Positions 17,751 through 26,476 of a stretch of 64,000 nucleotides of DNA are shown here, piece by piece (the first letter of the stretch is position 1; each line of letters begins with the position of its first letter). The position numbers were made by a program, and so were the translations under genes. Below the pieces are notes generated by a model. It ran no database searches. It saw nothing but the letters and a program-made list of their open reading frames with translations, and was not told where the DNA came from. The DNA lies in NCBI GenBank assembly GCA_964369425.1, contig CAYJGW010000001.1:61351-125350 (forward strand). The letters are read 5' to 3'. This stretch comes from CAUPWF01 sp964369425. GTDB taxonomy: Bacteria > Bacillota > Clostridia > Lachnospirales > Lachnospiraceae.

Positions 17751-18379
17751 AAAAAGAAAAGGACTATGATTATAGCACCCAGCTCTCTTATGAAGAGGTA
17801 ACCGAAGTGACAGATTACATGGATGACTGGATTGAAACTAAGCAAGAGGATAAAGAAGGTGTACTCTTGATGTACAGAGATTCATTTGGTGAGAGTCTAA
17901 TCCCTTTTTTTGCCCAAGAAATGAAACAGTCCTATTTTTCTAGACTTACACCCTATTATCTAGAACAGATAAAAGAGTATCAACCAGAATATGTGGTTAT
18001 TGAAATTGTAGAAAGAAATATCAAAGATCTTTTAGAAAAGACGCCGATTATGCAGACTGCTCCAGTAGCACCAATAGAGTACAAAGTAGAAAAAAGTAAC
18101 TCAACTATCGAATTAGAAAAAGACGGCGGTTACATTGTGGTTAAAGGAGAGGTTTCGGAAGCGTATCTTCAAGAAGACAGTTCAGTATATTTAGGGATAG
18201 AAGGTGCAGAGGGGCAGGAATTTTTCTATCCCACGTTTCGGATAATAACAGAAGATGGTCGAGAAGGATATTGCCTATATCTTAGTGAGTATGCAGTTCC
18301 GCAAGGTGCAGAAATAAAGCTGATTTGTAGTGGGAGTGAAAACATAATGATAAAAACCACAACAAATGATAAAAACTAG
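17747..18379 (+). pseudogene. 5'-truncated SGNH/AlgX-DHHW-like hydrolase or acetyltransferase remnant
   Basis: The open frame (about 211 residues from ATG 17747; a TTG at 17732 is also in frame) begins without signal peptide or Shine-Dalgarno. The middle part LLMYRDSFGESLIPFF, then YQPEYVVIEIVERN (residues about 40-100), resembles the C-terminal third of DHHW/AlgX-type SGNH proteins, which are normally about twice as long with an N-terminal membrane segment. The rest is a beta-rich tail. Only 87 bases separate this ATG from the divergent aroC start, so the missing half is gone. The TATAAT abuts the ATG, so transcripts from it would start inside the frame. Probably a remnant; alternatively a short form starting at ATG 17870 (AAGGTG upstream). 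Family assignment is moderate. Confidence 0.55.
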
Positions 18380-18397
18380 TAGAAACTAACAAAATCC

Positions 18398-18454
18398 ATA
18401 CAATAATTTAAGTAAAAATGACTATACTTTTACGTGTAACTATATTATAATAAG
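18398..18454 (+). repeat. promoter-like imperfect direct repeat, copy 2
   Basis: The second copy of the block at 17694-17750. It places the same TATATTATAATA (TATAAT at 18446-18451) about 30 bases before the L,D-transpeptidase ATG, where it makes sense as a -10 region; no consensus -35 is seen. It also contains a small inverted repeat TTAC-GT-GTAA that copy 1 lacks. Confidence 0.75.
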
Positions 18455-18483
18455 TTCTGTATATTAAGTTAGGGAGTAAAAGG

Positions 18484-20220
18484 ATGCGAAAAAAAGATAA
18501 AACAGTAGAGACAACAGAAAAAGTTATTCTAGATATTGATGCCTTTGAAGATGCAGATGAAGAAGAACTTGAACTTGCTACAGACGACACAGACGATGAT
18601 CCCGTAGAGATAGAAATAGAGGGAGCGGTAGATGATACCGAAGATGAGGAAGACGACGATGCGGATTTTGTAGAATATGACTATGAAGACGATGAATTGG
18701 AAGAGGAAGACGTTGAGGAATTAAAAGATGTAAAGGCCGATGAGGCAAGAGAAGAGAATGACGAGATGAGCCAGAAGAAAGCAAAGAAAGACAAGAAGAA
18801 ATCAAAAAAGAAGTCCAAGAAGAAAACAGGCAAAAAGACAGGAAATAAAGCACTCAAAGGTTTCTTGATTACTATAGGAGTTTTGGCAGGTATCTATCTT
18901 GCAGTTGCAGCGGTGTTTACACAATTTTCATTTTATGATACAAAGATTAATGGCGTAGAGTTTTCTCTAAGCACAGAAGGTGCAATTGATGAATACTTTG
19001 CCAATCACGTAGGAACATATGACCTCACTATCCATACTAATGATGGGAAGACAGAGGTGATTAAGGGAACGGATATTTCGCTTTCCTACAATGAAGGTAG
19101 TGGGATGAAAGATTTGTTTATAGCGCAGAATCCTTTATTATGGCCAAAGATGTTCTTTGGAACTACAGAACACGAAGCCAAGTTAAGTGTATCTTATGAT
19201 GAGGCGCTGTTAGATGGGATAGTAGGAGGATTTGGGTTTATGGATCCGACAACTTTTACAGAACCAATAGATGCCTATTTAGGAGTAGTTAATGGAGTGA
19301 TGGAAGTCATACCAGAGGTCTATGGGACTAAATTAGATCAAGAGGTGACAAAAGATGCAATCGCTGATTACATCGATAGACAAGAAAGAGAATTGATTTT
19401 AACAGAAGAAGCGTGCTATGTTCCGCCAGCAATTCTATCTACATCAGAAGATTTACAGGCAAAAGCAGAGCTGATGACTCCATACCTTACAGGTACCATT
19501 ACATATGCAGAAGGAGAAGTGATTGATGCAGCAAGAATTGCATCCTGGTTGGTTGTAAATGAGAACAATGAAGTGAGCATCAATCAAGAAGCTGTAGTTG
19601 CATATGTAGCAGAAGTAGCAGGTAGGCGCAACACAGTAGGACAAGCGAGAACTTTCACTACGCCAACTGGAAAACAAGCTACTGTTTCAGGTGGAACTTA
19701 TGGATGGACGATTAATCAAGAGGCTGAGGTACAACAGATTATTGCTGAGATTAATGCAAAAGTTCCAGTAAGCAGAGAGTTTAACTATTATACTCGTGCG
19801 CATTCTTACACAGGATCAGATTGGGGACCGACCTATGTGTTGGTTGATTTAACAGAGCAGTATATGTGGTTTATTCAAGAGAACAATGTGACCTTTGAGG
19901 CACCAGTGGTAACAGGAATGAAGAATGATCCAAAGTTGGCAACCCCTCAAGGTGTGTATAAGGTGGATTATAAGCAGGAAGATCGTGTATTAAAAGGTGA
20001 GATACAACCTGATGGAACAAGAGAATACGAGACGCCAGTAGATTATTGGGTGCATGTACACAGTGGAATAGGATTTCATGATGCTACATGGCAGAGTAGT
20101 TTTGGAGGTAGTCGTTATGTGACGAATGGATCCCATGGATGTGTGAATATGTCCCTAAGCAATGCGAGAACCTTCTATGGAATGATTTGGTCTGGAGTAC
20201 CAGTCGTGTTCACCTATTAA
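18484..20220 (+). CDS. membrane-anchored L,D-transpeptidase (YkuD domain)
   Basis: A 578-residue cell-wall enzyme that makes 3-3 peptidoglycan cross-links or attaches proteins. The cytosolic N-terminus is strongly polarised: residues 15-95 are dominated by Asp/Glu, and residues 96-122 are mostly Lys. One transmembrane helix (about 123-147) follows, then two or so peptidoglycan-binding-4-like regions (VEFSLSTEGAIDEYF onward), and the YkuD domain from about 450. The catalytic motif is GSHGCVNMSL with the active Cys near 555, preceded by HSGIGFHD. GGGAG lies 7 bases before ATG 18484. The next gene, tgt, follows closely and may be co-transcribed. Confidence 0.93.
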   Translation: MRKKDKTVETTEKVILDIDAFEDADEEELELATDDTDDDPVEIEIEGAVDDTEDEEDDDADFVEYDYEDDELEEEDVEELKDVKADEAREENDEMSQKKAKKDKKKSKKKSKKKTGKKTGNKALKGFLITIGVLAGIYLAVAAVFTQFSFYDTKINGVEFSLSTEGAIDEYFANHVGTYDLTIHTNDGKTEVIKGTDISLSYNEGSGMKDLFIAQNPLLWPKMFFGTTEHEAKLSVSYDEALLDGIVGGFGFMDPTTFTEPIDAYLGVVNGVMEVIPEVYGTKLDQEVTKDAIADYIDRQERELILTEEACYVPPAILSTSEDLQAKAELMTPYLTGTITYAEGEVIDAARIASWLVVNENNEVSINQEAVVAYVAEVAGRRNTVGQARTFTTPTGKQATVSGGTYGWTINQEAEVQQIIAEINAKVPVSREFNYYTRAHSYTGSDWGPTYVLVDLTEQYMWFIQENNVTFEAPVVTGMKNDPKLATPQGVYKVDYKQEDRVLKGEIQPDGTREYETPVDYWVHVHSGIGFHDATWQSSFGGSRYVTNGSHGCVNMSLSNARTFYGMIWSGVPVVFTY

Positions 20221-20243
20221 ATAAAGAAAAGGTAAAGTATAAG

Positions 20244-21362
20244 ATGTATGAATTAATAAATCGTGATGGACGAGCAAAGCGTGGGCGTCTTCACACAGTA
20301 CATGGGGTCGTTGAGACCCCTGTATTTATGAATGTAGGAACTATTGCAGCAATAAAAGGAGCTGTTTCTACGGAGGATTTACAGAATATAAAGACACAGG
20401 TACAGCTATCCAATACGTATCATCTCCACGTAAGACCAGGGGATGAGGTTGTAAAAAAATTGGGTGGACTTCATAAATTTATGGTGTGGGATAAACCTAT
20501 ACTTACAGATTCGGGTGGTTTTCAAGTGTTTTCATTATCTAAACTCAGAAAGATTAAAGAGGAAGGGGTCTATTTTCACTCTCATATCGATGGTAAAAAG
20601 ATTTTTATGGGACCAGAAGAGAGCATGCAGATTCAATCAAATCTTGCATCTACGATTGCGATGGCATTTGATGAATGTCCTCCAAGTACGGAAAGTCGCA
20701 CATATATAGAACAGTCAGTAGATCGAACCACTAGATGGTTAGAACGATGCCAAGTAGAGATGAAAAGACTAAATGAGTTAGAGAGTACCATCAATCAAAA
20801 GCAATTGTTATTTGGAATTAATCAAGGTGGTGTATTAGAAGATGTTCGTATTCGCCATGCAAAAGAGATTGCAGATATGGATTTAGATGGATATGCAATT
20901 GGAGGATTGGCGGTAGGAGAATCCCACGAAGAAATGTATCGTGTGATTGATGCAGTGACCCCACATTTGCCAGTGAATAAGCCAACCTATCTTATGGGAG
21001 TAGGGACGCCTGCTAATATTTTAGAGGCTGTAGAGCGTGGTGTAGATTTTTTTGATTGTGTTTACCCGAGTAGAAATGGAAGACATGGGCATGTTTATAC
21101 CGATGCAGGAAAATTAAATCTATTCAATGCAAAATTTGAATTAGATGAAGCTCCAATCGAAGAAGGGTGTGGCTGCCCAGCGTGTACTACGTATAGTAGA
21201 GCTTATATTAGACACTTGTTAAAAGCTAAGGAGATGCTTGGGATGAGACTTTGTGTACTTCATAATTTGTATTATTACAACAACATGATGGAAGAAGTGA
21301 GGGAAGCCATTGAGAAAAACTGTTTCGTAGAATACAAAAAGAAAAAATTAGAACATTATTAA
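20244..21362 (+). CDS. tgt: queuine/preQ1 tRNA-guanine transglycosylase
   Basis: Exchanges G34 in GUN-anticodon tRNAs for preQ1. Nucleophile and binding regions are visible: TDSGGFQVFSL (aspartate general base), GGLAVGESHEEM, FDCVYPSRNGRHG (nucleophilic Asp), and the zinc site CGCPACTTYSRAYIRHL with a later His (LHNLYYY). From ATG 20244 (MYELINRDGRAKRGRLHT) the protein has 372 residues, the usual length. An upstream in-frame ATG at 20139 would overlap the transpeptidase gene by 80 bases and adds non-family residues, so it is rejected. No preQ1 riboswitch or que genes are nearby. Confidence 0.97.
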   Translation: MYELINRDGRAKRGRLHTVHGVVETPVFMNVGTIAAIKGAVSTEDLQNIKTQVQLSNTYHLHVRPGDEVVKKLGGLHKFMVWDKPILTDSGGFQVFSLSKLRKIKEEGVYFHSHIDGKKIFMGPEESMQIQSNLASTIAMAFDECPPSTESRTYIEQSVDRTTRWLERCQVEMKRLNELESTINQKQLLFGINQGGVLEDVRIRHAKEIADMDLDGYAIGGLAVGESHEEMYRVIDAVTPHLPVNKPTYLMGVGTPANILEAVERGVDFFDCVYPSRNGRHGHVYTDAGKLNLFNAKFELDEAPIEEGCGCPACTTYSRAYIRHLLKAKEMLGMRLCVLHNLYYYNNMMEEVREAIEKNCFVEYKKKKLEHY

Positions 21363-21394
21363 TTATAATAAAAGTATAAAGAAATGACTAGGAC

Positions 21395-21423
21395 TTGCAT
21401 AAACTACAAAAGTTGTGTATGAT
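21395..21423 (+). promoter_or_regulatory. sigma-A type promoter for yajC
   Basis: -35 TTGCAT at 21395-21400, 17-base spacer, -10 TATGAT at 21418-21423, 29 bases before the yajC ATG. Confidence 0.65.
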
Positions 21424-21452
21424 AGTTCTATTCAAGCTTAGGAGGAAATAAC

Positions 21453-21755
21453 ATGATTTTAGCAACTGGATCCGCAGGGATTATGGAAATGGGAAGTATC
21501 ATATTAATATGGGGAGCGATGTTTGGAGGATTGTACTTTTTCTTGATTCGTCCACAGCGTAAAGAGCAGAGAAGAGTGACTGCTATGATCGGTGGTATGG
21601 AAGTGGGAGATACAGTGTTGACTACAAGTGGATTTTATGGTGTGGTAATCGATATTACAGGAGAAGATATCATTGTTGAGTTTGGAAATAATAAAAACTG
21701 TCGTATACCAATGCAAAAGAAAGCGGTTGCCCAAGTAGAAAAAACAAATGCATAA
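21453..21755 (+). CDS. yajC: preprotein translocase accessory subunit YajC
   Basis: YajC associates with SecDF at the Sec translocon. A 100-residue protein with one N-terminal transmembrane helix (about 12-32, ending YFFLIRPQRKEQRR) and a small cytosolic domain (VGDTVLTTSGFYGVVIDI, then IIVEFG). The RPQ(R/K)K motif after the helix is characteristic. A strong AGGAGG precedes ATG 21453. The tgt-yajC order is conserved in bacteria, but here yajC has its own promoter and terminator, and secD/secF do not follow. Confidence 0.95.
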   Translation: MILATGSAGIMEMGSIILIWGAMFGGLYFFLIRPQRKEQRRVTAMIGGMEVGDTVLTTSGFYGVVIDITGEDIIVEFGNNKNCRIPMQKKAVAQVEKTNA

Positions 21756-21758
21756 GAA

Positions 21759-21790
21759 AAGAGGCGTGGTATGGTACCACGCCTCTTCTT
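21759..21790 (+). terminator. intrinsic terminator after yajC
   Basis: A perfect 13-bp stem AAGAGGCGTGGTA (21759-21771) / TACCACGCCTCTT (21775-21787) with a TGG loop, followed by a short T-rich stretch. It starts 4 bases after the stop codon. Confidence 0.85.
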
Positions 21791-21913
21791 TAGTATAATG
21801 AGAAAGTGTATTTCTAGTGCATACGTCTCCTTGATATATAAGAAAAGTGTATGTTTGAGACAAACAATAGTCGTCGTCAAAACGAATATGTGAGTGAATC
21901 ATACTACAAGTAG

Positions 21914-21942
21914 TTGAAATATGATGAAAAATACGATATCAT
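21914..21942 (+). promoter_or_regulatory. promoter for the leuB-ilvD-ilvB operon
   Basis: -35 TTGAAA (21914-21919), 17-base spacer, -10 TATCAT (21937-21942), 33 bases before leuB. The ilvN promoter has the same -10 hexamer and spacing. The 120 bases further upstream (21791-21913) show no T-box or clear attenuator. Confidence 0.7.
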
Positions 21943-21975
21943 GTATGTTAGAGTTAGTGGAAAGGAAGAAATGAG

Positions 21976-23061
21976 ATGAATATAAAAATTGGTGTAATTA
22001 AGGGAGATGGAATCGGACCTGAAATCGTGTCAGAAGCTGTCAAAGTGTTAAATAAAGTAGGTGAGGTATATGGTCACTCCTATGAGTATGAGGAGTTGTT
22101 GCTAGGAGGTGCGTCTATTGATGTTCATGGGATTCCTTTAACAGATGAGACGGTAGCAAGAGCTAAGGATTGTGATGCAGTACTGATGGGATCAATAGGT
22201 GGAGATGCGAATACGTCTCCTTGGTATCAGTTAGAACCAAGCAAGAGACCAGAAGCAGGTCTTTTACGCATTCGAAAGGAACTGAATCTTTTTGCAAATC
22301 TGAGACCAGCAGTTCTATATGATGAATTAAAAGGTGCTTGCCCACTAAAGGAAGAGATTACAGAAGGTGGGTTTGACATGATGATTATGCGAGAACTTAC
22401 AGGAGGTTTATATTTTGGAGAACGTAACACAGAAGAGATAGATGGAGTGCTTACGGCAAAAGATTCTCTTACATATAATGAATTAGAAGTACGACGCATT
22501 GCAATTCGTGCTTTTGATATTGCGAGAAAGCGTAGAAGAAAGGTGATTAGTGTAGATAAAGCTAATGTACTTGACACGTCGAGGCTTTGGAGAAAGGTAG
22601 TAGAGGAAGTTGCAAAAGACTATGCAGATGTTGAACTAGAGCATATGCTAGTAGATAATTGTGCAATGCAGTTAGTAAAGGATCCAAAACAGTTCGATGT
22701 AATTTTGACTGAGAATATGTTTGGAGATATCCTATCAGATGAGGCTAGTATGGTGACAGGATCTATCGGAATGCTTGCATCAGCGAGTCTTAATGATACA
22801 AAGTTTGGTTTGTATGAACCAAGTGGTGGTTCAGCACCAGACATTGCAGGAAAAGGAATTGCTAATCCGATTGCAACAATTTTATCAGCAGCTATGATGC
22901 TTAGATTTAGCTTTGATTTAGATAGAGAAGCAGATAGTATAGAAACGGCTATTCAAAAGGTGTTAGAAGAAGGGTATCGAACAGGAGATATTATGTCTCC
23001 AGGAAAGAGTCAAGTGAACACTGCACAGATGGGTGATTTGATCTGTGAGAAGTTAAAATAG
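21976..23061 (+). CDS. leuB: 3-isopropylmalate dehydrogenase
   Basis: Oxidatively decarboxylates 3-isopropylmalate in leucine synthesis, with NAD. The 361-residue protein has the family signatures GDGIGPEI (10-17), the substrate helix LLRIRKELNLFANLRP, the catalytic Tyr in ELTGGLYFGER, the Lys in SVDKANVLDTSRLWR, and the metal/NAD region ENMFGDILSDEAS...GSIGMLASAS. The NAD-type GSAPDIAGKGIANP is intact. First gene of leuB-ilvD-ilvB; leuA and leuCD are not in the window. Confidence 0.97.
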   Translation: MNIKIGVIKGDGIGPEIVSEAVKVLNKVGEVYGHSYEYEELLLGGASIDVHGIPLTDETVARAKDCDAVLMGSIGGDANTSPWYQLEPSKRPEAGLLRIRKELNLFANLRPAVLYDELKGACPLKEEITEGGFDMMIMRELTGGLYFGERNTEEIDGVLTAKDSLTYNELEVRRIAIRAFDIARKRRRKVISVDKANVLDTSRLWRKVVEEVAKDYADVELEHMLVDNCAMQLVKDPKQFDVILTENMFGDILSDEASMVTGSIGMLASASLNDTKFGLYEPSGGSAPDIAGKGIANPIATILSAAMMLRFSFDLDREADSIETAIQKVLEEGYRTGDIMSPGKSQVNTAQMGDLICEKLK

Positions 23062-23087
23062 GATTAGAAGACAAGAGGAGAAAGAAC

Positions 23088-24761
23088 ATGAAGAGTAATC
23101 AAGTGAAATCAGGAGTACAACAAGCGCCACACCGCTCGTTGTTTAATGCATTGGGATATACAAAAGAGGAGATGGAACGTCCACTAGTAGGGATTGTGAG
23201 TTCATATAACGAGATTGTGCCAGGACACATGAATTTGGATAAGATAACAGATGCGGTGAAGATGGGAGTAGCAATGAACGGGGGAACACCGATTATGATA
23301 CCTGCTATAGCAGTGTGTGATGGAATTGCTATGGGGCATGAAGGGATGAAGTACTCTCTTGTGACAAGAGATTTAATTGCAGATTCTACAGAGGCTATGG
23401 CATTAGCACATCAATTTGATGCACTGGTAATGATTCCAAACTGCGATAAGAATGTGCCAGGGCTATTGATGGCGGCAGCTAGAGTGAATGTACCTACCAT
23501 TTTTGTGAGTGGAGGACCTATGCTTGCAGGAAAAGTAGATGGTAAGAAAACAAGTTTATCAAGCATGTTTGAGGCAGTAGGTGCCTATGCTGCAGGAAAG
23601 ATGAGTGAAGAAGACGTACTAGAGCTAGAAGAGAAAGCTTGTCCAACGTGCGGTTCATGTTCTGGAATGTACACTGCTAATAGTATGAATTGTCTTACAG
23701 AAGTTTTGGGAATGGGATTGAAAGGAAATGGCACGATTCCAGCAGTGTATTCAGAGCGAATTAGACTTGCAAAGCATGCGGGTATGCAAGTGATGGAACT
23801 GTACAGAAAGAATATCAGACCAAGTGATATTATGACTAAAGAGTCGATGCTTAATGCATTAACGGTGGATATGGCACTTGGATGCTCAACTAATAGTATG
23901 CTACATTTACCTGCAATTGCCCATGAAATTGGAATGGATTTCGAAATCGATTTTGCAAATCCAATCAGCGAGAAGACTCCAAACCTTTGTCATCTCGCAC
24001 CAGCAGGGCATACATATATCGAAGATTTGAATGAAGCAGGTGGTGTCTATGCGGTGATGAACGAATTGACAAAGAAAGAGTTGATTCATACGGAGTGTAT
24101 GACAGTAACTGGAAAGACGGTAGGAGAGAATATTAAAGATTGTATAAATCTGAATCCAGAGGTTATTCGTCCAATTGAAAGTCCATATAGTGAGACAGGA
24201 GGAATTGCAGTTCTTAAAGGGAACTTAGCGCCGGATGGAAGTGTTGTAAAGCGATCAGCTGTTGTGGATGCTATGTTGGTGCATCAAGGACCAGCACGTA
24301 TATTTGAAAGTGATGAAGATGCAACTAATGCAATAAAAACTGGAAAAATTAACAGTGGTGATGTTATTGTTATTCGTTATGAAGGTCCAAAAGGTGGTCC
24401 GGGGATGAGAGAGATGCTAAATCCTACTTCAGCAATTGCCGGCTATGGACTTGGAGAATCGGTGGCACTTATTACAGATGGAAGATTTAGTGGTGCTTCT
24501 AGAGGGGCGTCAATCGGTCATGTGTCTCCAGAGGCAGCAGTAGGTGGACCAATTGCTTTAGTAGAAGAGGGAGATATTATTAAGATAGATATACCGAACC
24601 TGAGTCTAGAACTAGACATATCTGATGAAGAAATGGCGAAAAGAAAAGCAGCATTTGTACCAAGAGAGCCAAAAGCAGCAAAAGGATATCTTGCGAGATA
24701 TGCATCTATGGTAACATCGGGAAATAGAGGAGCAGTGTTGGAAAGCCCAAATAGGAACTAG
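23088..24761 (+). CDS. ilvD: dihydroxy-acid dehydratase
   Basis: Dehydrates 2,3-dihydroxy-isovalerate and its methyl homologue in valine/isoleucine synthesis, using an Fe-S cluster. 557 residues. Cluster and metal ligands are in MIPNCDKNVPG and CPTCGSCSGMYTANSMNCLTE; the C-terminal block includes RYEGPKGGPGMREM and TDGRFSGASRG. The GGAG SD precedes ATG 23088. It lies between leuB (26 bases) and ilvB (17 bases). Confidence 0.97.
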   Translation: MKSNQVKSGVQQAPHRSLFNALGYTKEEMERPLVGIVSSYNEIVPGHMNLDKITDAVKMGVAMNGGTPIMIPAIAVCDGIAMGHEGMKYSLVTRDLIADSTEAMALAHQFDALVMIPNCDKNVPGLLMAAARVNVPTIFVSGGPMLAGKVDGKKTSLSSMFEAVGAYAAGKMSEEDVLELEEKACPTCGSCSGMYTANSMNCLTEVLGMGLKGNGTIPAVYSERIRLAKHAGMQVMELYRKNIRPSDIMTKESMLNALTVDMALGCSTNSMLHLPAIAHEIGMDFEIDFANPISEKTPNLCHLAPAGHTYIEDLNEAGGVYAVMNELTKKELIHTECMTVTGKTVGENIKDCINLNPEVIRPIESPYSETGGIAVLKGNLAPDGSVVKRSAVVDAMLVHQGPARIFESDEDATNAIKTGKINSGDVIVIRYEGPKGGPGMREMLNPTSAIAGYGLGESVALITDGRFSGASRGASIGHVSPEAAVGGPIALVEEGDIIKIDIPNLSLELDISDEEMAKRKAAFVPREPKAAKGYLARYASMVTSGNRGAVLESPNRN

Positions 24762-24778
24762 GATAGAGGAGAGAGAGA

Positions 24779-26455
24779 ATGCAATTATCAGGAGCAGAAA
24801 TAGTAATCGCTTGCCTAAAAGAGCAAGGTGTGGATACAGTGTTTGGGTATCCAGGAGGTGCAATATTAAATGTATACGATGCGCTTTATAAGCACAGTGA
24901 TGAAATTAATCATATATTAACATCTCATGAGCAAGGAGCGTCTCATGCAGCAGATGGTTATGCAAGAGCTACAGGTAAAGTAGGAGTATGCTTTGCGACT
25001 AGTGGTCCAGGAGCAACAAATCTGGTAACAGGAATTGCTACAGCGCATATAGACTCCATTCCAGTAGTAGCAATTACTTGTAATGTAAATGTACCTCTTT
25101 TAGGAAAGGACAGTTTTCAAGAAGTAGATATCACAGGTATTACAATGCCTATTACAAAACATAATTTTATTGTTAAAAAGGTAGAGGATTTACAAGAGAC
25201 AATTCGTCGTGCTTTCGAAATCGCAATGGAAGGAAGAAAGGGTCCAGTTCTAATCGATATACCAAAAGATGTGACAGCGATGATGACTGAATACAAAGCA
25301 GAACCTACAAACAGAGTGAAAAATAAAATTAGCATAGATAAGACTGAGATTGATGTGGCGGTTGCCATGATTCAAGAATCAAAAAAACCGTATATATTTG
25401 TTGGTGGAGGAGCAGTATTGTCAGATGCAGGTGAAGAGGTTAATCGTTTTGCACATTTGATTGACTCTCCAGTGGCAGATTCTTTGATGGGCAAAGGTGC
25501 ATTTGATGGCACAGATTCTCTTTACACAGGTATGTTAGGAATGCATGGAACTAAAGCTTCGAATTATGGGGTGAGTGAGTGTGATCTTTTAGTGGTTCTT
25601 GGTGCAAGGTTCAGTGATAGAGTAATTGGAAATGCAAAAAAATTCGCGAGTCATGCTAAAATCTTGCAGATAGATATTGACGCAGCAGAGGTAAATAAAA
25701 ATATTCTTACTACAGCTAGTGTATGTGGAGATATCAAAGAAGTATTAACGCTGTTGATGGAAAAAGTGGAGCAACAAGATCACACAGAGTGGGTAGAAAA
25801 GATCAAGGGATATAAGGAATCATATCCATTGACATACAATCCAGAGGTGCTTTGTGGACCATTTGTAGTAGAAGAGATTTATCAACAGACAAAAGGTGAA
25901 GCAGTGATTACCACAGAAGTTGGTCAGCATCAGATGTGGGCTGCACAGTTTTATAAGTACAAATATCCGCGAACGTTTTTGACGTCAGGTGGGCTTGGAA
26001 CTATGGGGTATGGACTTGGAGCATCCCTTGGAGCAAAGATGGGAATGCCACATAAAACAGTAGTTAATATTGCTGGGGATGGTTGTTTTCGTATGAATAT
26101 GAATGAGATAGCTACCGCAGTACGACATAATATTCCGATTATCCAAGTTGTGGTCAATAACCACGTACTTGGTATGGTGCGACAGTGGCAGACTTTATTT
26201 TATGAGAAACGCTATTCGTCCACTATCTTAAATGATGCAGTTGATTTTGTGAAGCTTGCAGAGGCTATGGGAGCAATTGGAATGCGAGCGATGACTAGAG
26301 AAGAATTTCAAGAGGCTTTTAAGGAGGCATTAACACTTGGTAAACCAGTTGTGATTGATTGCCAGATTGATTCAGATGATAAGGTTTGGCCAATGGTAGC
26401 TCCAGGAGCTGCGATTGATGAAGTATTTAGTGAAGAAGATATGAAGAAAGATTAA
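24779..26455 (+). CDS. ilvB: acetolactate synthase, large (catalytic) subunit
   Basis: The ThDP- and FAD-dependent first common step of branched-chain amino acid synthesis. 558 residues. ThDP-activating Glu in LTSHEQGASHAADGYARATG (about 50); the FAD-linked central domain starts near 190; the GDG...NN cofactor motif is GDGCFRMNMNEIATAVRHN followed by VVVNN. LGMVRQWQ is the anabolic AHAS signature. The regulatory subunit gene ilvN is not adjacent but 22 kb downstream with ilvC. Confidence 0.97.
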   Translation: MQLSGAEIVIACLKEQGVDTVFGYPGGAILNVYDALYKHSDEINHILTSHEQGASHAADGYARATGKVGVCFATSGPGATNLVTGIATAHIDSIPVVAITCNVNVPLLGKDSFQEVDITGITMPITKHNFIVKKVEDLQETIRRAFEIAMEGRKGPVLIDIPKDVTAMMTEYKAEPTNRVKNKISIDKTEIDVAVAMIQESKKPYIFVGGGAVLSDAGEEVNRFAHLIDSPVADSLMGKGAFDGTDSLYTGMLGMHGTKASNYGVSECDLLVVLGARFSDRVIGNAKKFASHAKILQIDIDAAEVNKNILTTASVCGDIKEVLTLLMEKVEQQDHTEWVEKIKGYKESYPLTYNPEVLCGPFVVEEIYQQTKGEAVITTEVGQHQMWAAQFYKYKYPRTFLTSGGLGTMGYGLGASLGAKMGMPHKTVVNIAGDGCFRMNMNEIATAVRHNIPIIQVVVNNHVLGMVRQWQTLFYEKRYSSTILNDAVDFVKLAEAMGAIGMRAMTREEFQEAFKEALTLGKPVVIDCQIDSDDKVWPMVAPGAAIDEVFSEEDMKKD

Positions 26456-26476
26456 TGTGAAAGTGGAGGAATAGAA

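Noticed and set aside
20139..20243. Upstream in-frame start of tgt
   Set aside because: Would overlap the transpeptidase gene and add residues foreign to the family; ATG 20244 gives the standard N-terminus.
21504..21902. 132-residue antisense open frame over yajC and its terminator
   Set aside because: It reads through a strong terminator hairpin and yajC codons; His/Ser/Tyr-rich shadow composition.
21791..21975. T-box or leucine attenuator before leuB
   Set aside because: No T-box core, no run of leucine codons and no terminator hairpin between promoter and leuB.
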